A stretch of DNA of 64,000 nucleotides from Actinomadura barringtoniae (GTDB lineage: Bacteria > Actinomycetota > Actinomycetes > Streptosporangiales > Streptosporangiaceae), in the NCBI RefSeq assembly GCF_017573505.1, contig NZ_JAGEOJ010000001.1, positions 124,001 through 188,000 of the forward strand. The letters are read 5' to 3'. Positions 62,606 through 64,000 of this stretch are shown one piece after another; the stretch's first letter is position 1, and the number at the start of each line of letters is the position of its first letter. Below the pieces are notes generated by a model. That model searched no databases, had not been told where the DNA came from, and was given only the letters and a program-made list of their open reading frames with translations. Both the position numbers and the translations under genes were made by a program.

Positions 62606-63970
62606 GTGAGCGCTATGCCCCTGGCGTCATTGCCCTCCGCCGCTGACCCGCCTCGTCACCCCTTGGTCGAGGCGCGGCGAAGCCAGGGTTGGTCCCAGGA
62701 GGTGCTTGCACACCTGCTCAGAGAGCAGGGGCTCGGGACAACCCGCAAGACCGTTACCCGCTGGGAACACGGTGTAGTTCCTGACGACGCCGCTCAGGCC
62801 GCTCTGTGCAACCTGTTCAGTCTTCCCCCGGACACCTACCTTCGCGTCACCTGGCCGGGATGGCTCCCTACAAGCGGCCTGGTTGGAATCCAGGAACCGT
62901 GGGACGCCGAAGGAACGATCAACGCACTCACCACCGTCGCGGAGCATGCAATAGTGGATCGCCGTGAATTTGTCCTGCTCATGGGCGCCGAACTTCTTCT
63001 TCCCATCTACAACTGGCGTCTGAATCCTGGCCCTTGGCTTGCGTATCGCGATCGAGGTCATCAGGTCAGCAACGCACTCGTAGATGAGATCGAACGTCTG
63101 ATCTCCGTGCGCCGCCGCATGGACGACGAGCACGGCGGCGGCGGCATCCTGGAGATGCTCCACTCCGATCTCCGCTTCGTAACCGACATGCTGAAGAACG
63201 GGCGCTACACCGAGGCCACCGGGCAACGGTTGTACGGGGCCACAGCCGAACTTGCACGTCTCGCCGGGTGGGCTGCGTTCGACAGCGGTCGGCAAGCAGC
63301 TGCTCAGCAGTATTACTTCGCTGCCCTTCGTGCAGCTGCGGCAGTCGGCGACCATCCTCTGGCCGTGAACATCGTTGGCTTCCTTGGTATCCAGGCTTAT
63401 TCAACTGGACGGCTCGAAGACGCCACTCAGCTCCTCGAGGTTGCGACGACCGAGTCTCAGAAGAAGACACCAAGCGTCATCCAGGCGATGACATGGGCTC
63501 GCGCCGGTCGCGCCTACGCGAAGGTCGGGCAGGCGGCCAAGGCCCGCCAGGCCTTGACCAAGTCGACCAGCCTCTTGAACCGTGCGGTGAACGGAGACTC
63601 CCCGAACTGGGCCTACTGGGTTGACGAAACCCGAATGGCCGCACAGCTGGGACGCGCCCTGTTCGATCTCGAAGACTATCCAGGGGCATCACGTGAGCTA
63701 ACCGCCGCCGTAGAGTCTTGCGGCTCCAAGTACCCCCGAGACCGCGCCACGTGGCTAGGTCGTGTCGCCATTGCCCACCTCCGGACTGGCGACGTTGACG
63801 CAGGTTGTGAGTCCGGCCGAGAGACAGTCGACTTGATCGCTAATCAGATCGACTCTGAGCGGGGCATGAGCTTCCTCCGGACCTTCCAGACCGAGCTGGC
63901 CTCGGCAGGAAATTCAGCCAGCGCTCGCGAGTTCACCGAGTACGCCGATTCCCGCCTGGGCGCCGCCTAG
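62606..63970 (+). CDS. HTH-TPR regulator of the element
   Basis: 454 residues. An N-terminal XRE-like HTH (about 10-65: PLVEARRSQGWSQEVLAHLLREQGLGTTRKTVTRWEHGVVPDDAAQAALC) and a long C-terminal helical repeat domain with TPR-like units (about 240-440: GRYTEATGQRLYGATAELARLAGWAAFDSGRQAAAQQYYFAALRAAAAVGDHPLA, GRAYAKVGQAAKARQALTKSTSLL). This resembles phage-type or Rgg-like quorum-sensing regulators in layout. I chose GTG 62606; the long upstream frame is not supported. Divergent from the broken XRE gene and last gene in the window, 30 bp from the edge. Confidence 0.85.
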   Translation: MSAMPLASLPSAADPPRHPLVEARRSQGWSQEVLAHLLREQGLGTTRKTVTRWEHGVVPDDAAQAALCNLFSLPPDTYLRVTWPGWLPTSGLVGIQEPWDAEGTINALTTVAEHAIVDRREFVLLMGAELLLPIYNWRLNPGPWLAYRDRGHQVSNALVDEIERLISVRRRMDDEHGGGGILEMLHSDLRFVTDMLKNGRYTEATGQRLYGATAELARLAGWAAFDSGRQAAAQQYYFAALRAAAAVGDHPLAVNIVGFLGIQAYSTGRLEDATQLLEVATTESQKKTPSVIQAMTWARAGRAYAKVGQAAKARQALTKSTSLLNRAVNGDSPNWAYWVDETRMAAQLGRALFDLEDYPGASRELTAAVESCGSKYPRDRATWLGRVAIAHLRTGDVDAGCESGRETVDLIANQIDSERGMSFLRTFQTELASAGNSASAREFTEYADSRLGAA

Positions 63971-64000
63971 TCCGACGTCCTACCCCCGACTCCGGGGCGA

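Overview
The window is very GC-rich actinomycete DNA. Conservon operon, SARP regulator, type II PKS and RepSA-type integrative element together point to a Streptosporangiales-like host (Actinomadura or a relative); this is inferred from gene content, not from a marker gene.

About 1-36,700 is a biosynthetic gene cluster for an aromatic polyketide. It opens with the 3' end of a reducing type I PKS (ER-KR-ACP), followed by a DUF1772 (anthrone-oxygenase-like) membrane protein and three dehydrogenases/reductases, two FAD aromatic hydroxylases and a P450. A SARP regulator and a secreted protein follow. A long minus-strand operon (21,876 down to 13,629) holds a TcmI-type cyclase, KS-alpha, KS-beta/CLF, ACP, SRPBCC aromatase, ketoreductase, two ABM-domain enzymes, and the acetyl-CoA carboxylase subunits AccD-AccA and AccC (no BCCP gene is visible). 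Around it lie a glycosyltransferase, a KAS III-like protein, a sugar aminotransferase and RmlA (deoxyaminosugar), two SchA/CurD-like proteins and a WhiE-type cupin, a secreted PQQ-type propeller protein, a secreted BNR protein, a multicopper oxidase, and a DrrAB-type ABC exporter with a PadR repressor. The set resembles pentangular-polyphenol or spore-pigment pathways with glycosylation. The type I PKS suggests a reduced alkyl starter unit, as in hybrid type I/II systems. Six or seven promoters carry paired heptamers related to TCGAGCC with an 11-bp period, which I read as the SARP regulon.

About 36,700-50,100 is chromosomal regulatory DNA: two minisatellites (11-bp x12 and 13-bp x8), an ECF sigma factor fused to a zinc-finger/TM/lectin-like tail, a PucR regulator, a DUF6585-like membrane protein, an MFS exporter divergent from an HxlR regulator, a complete conservon (cvnA-D) with a small gene upstream, an ATP-binding anti-sigma-like protein and a PadR regulator.

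About 50,100-57,000 is a compact orphan acyl-ACP locus: fatty acyl-AMP ligase, long acyl-CoA dehydrogenase, NTF2-like protein, two SGNH hydrolases and a stand-alone ACP. No assembly line adjoins it.

From 57,421 to the right edge is an integrated element at the 3' end of tRNA-Gly(UCC): integrase, excisionase, RepSA-type initiator, small HTH and zinc-ribbon proteins, an XRE-type gene broken by an in-frame amber codon, and a divergent HTH-TPR regulator. Its transfer genes and other att site should lie beyond the window.
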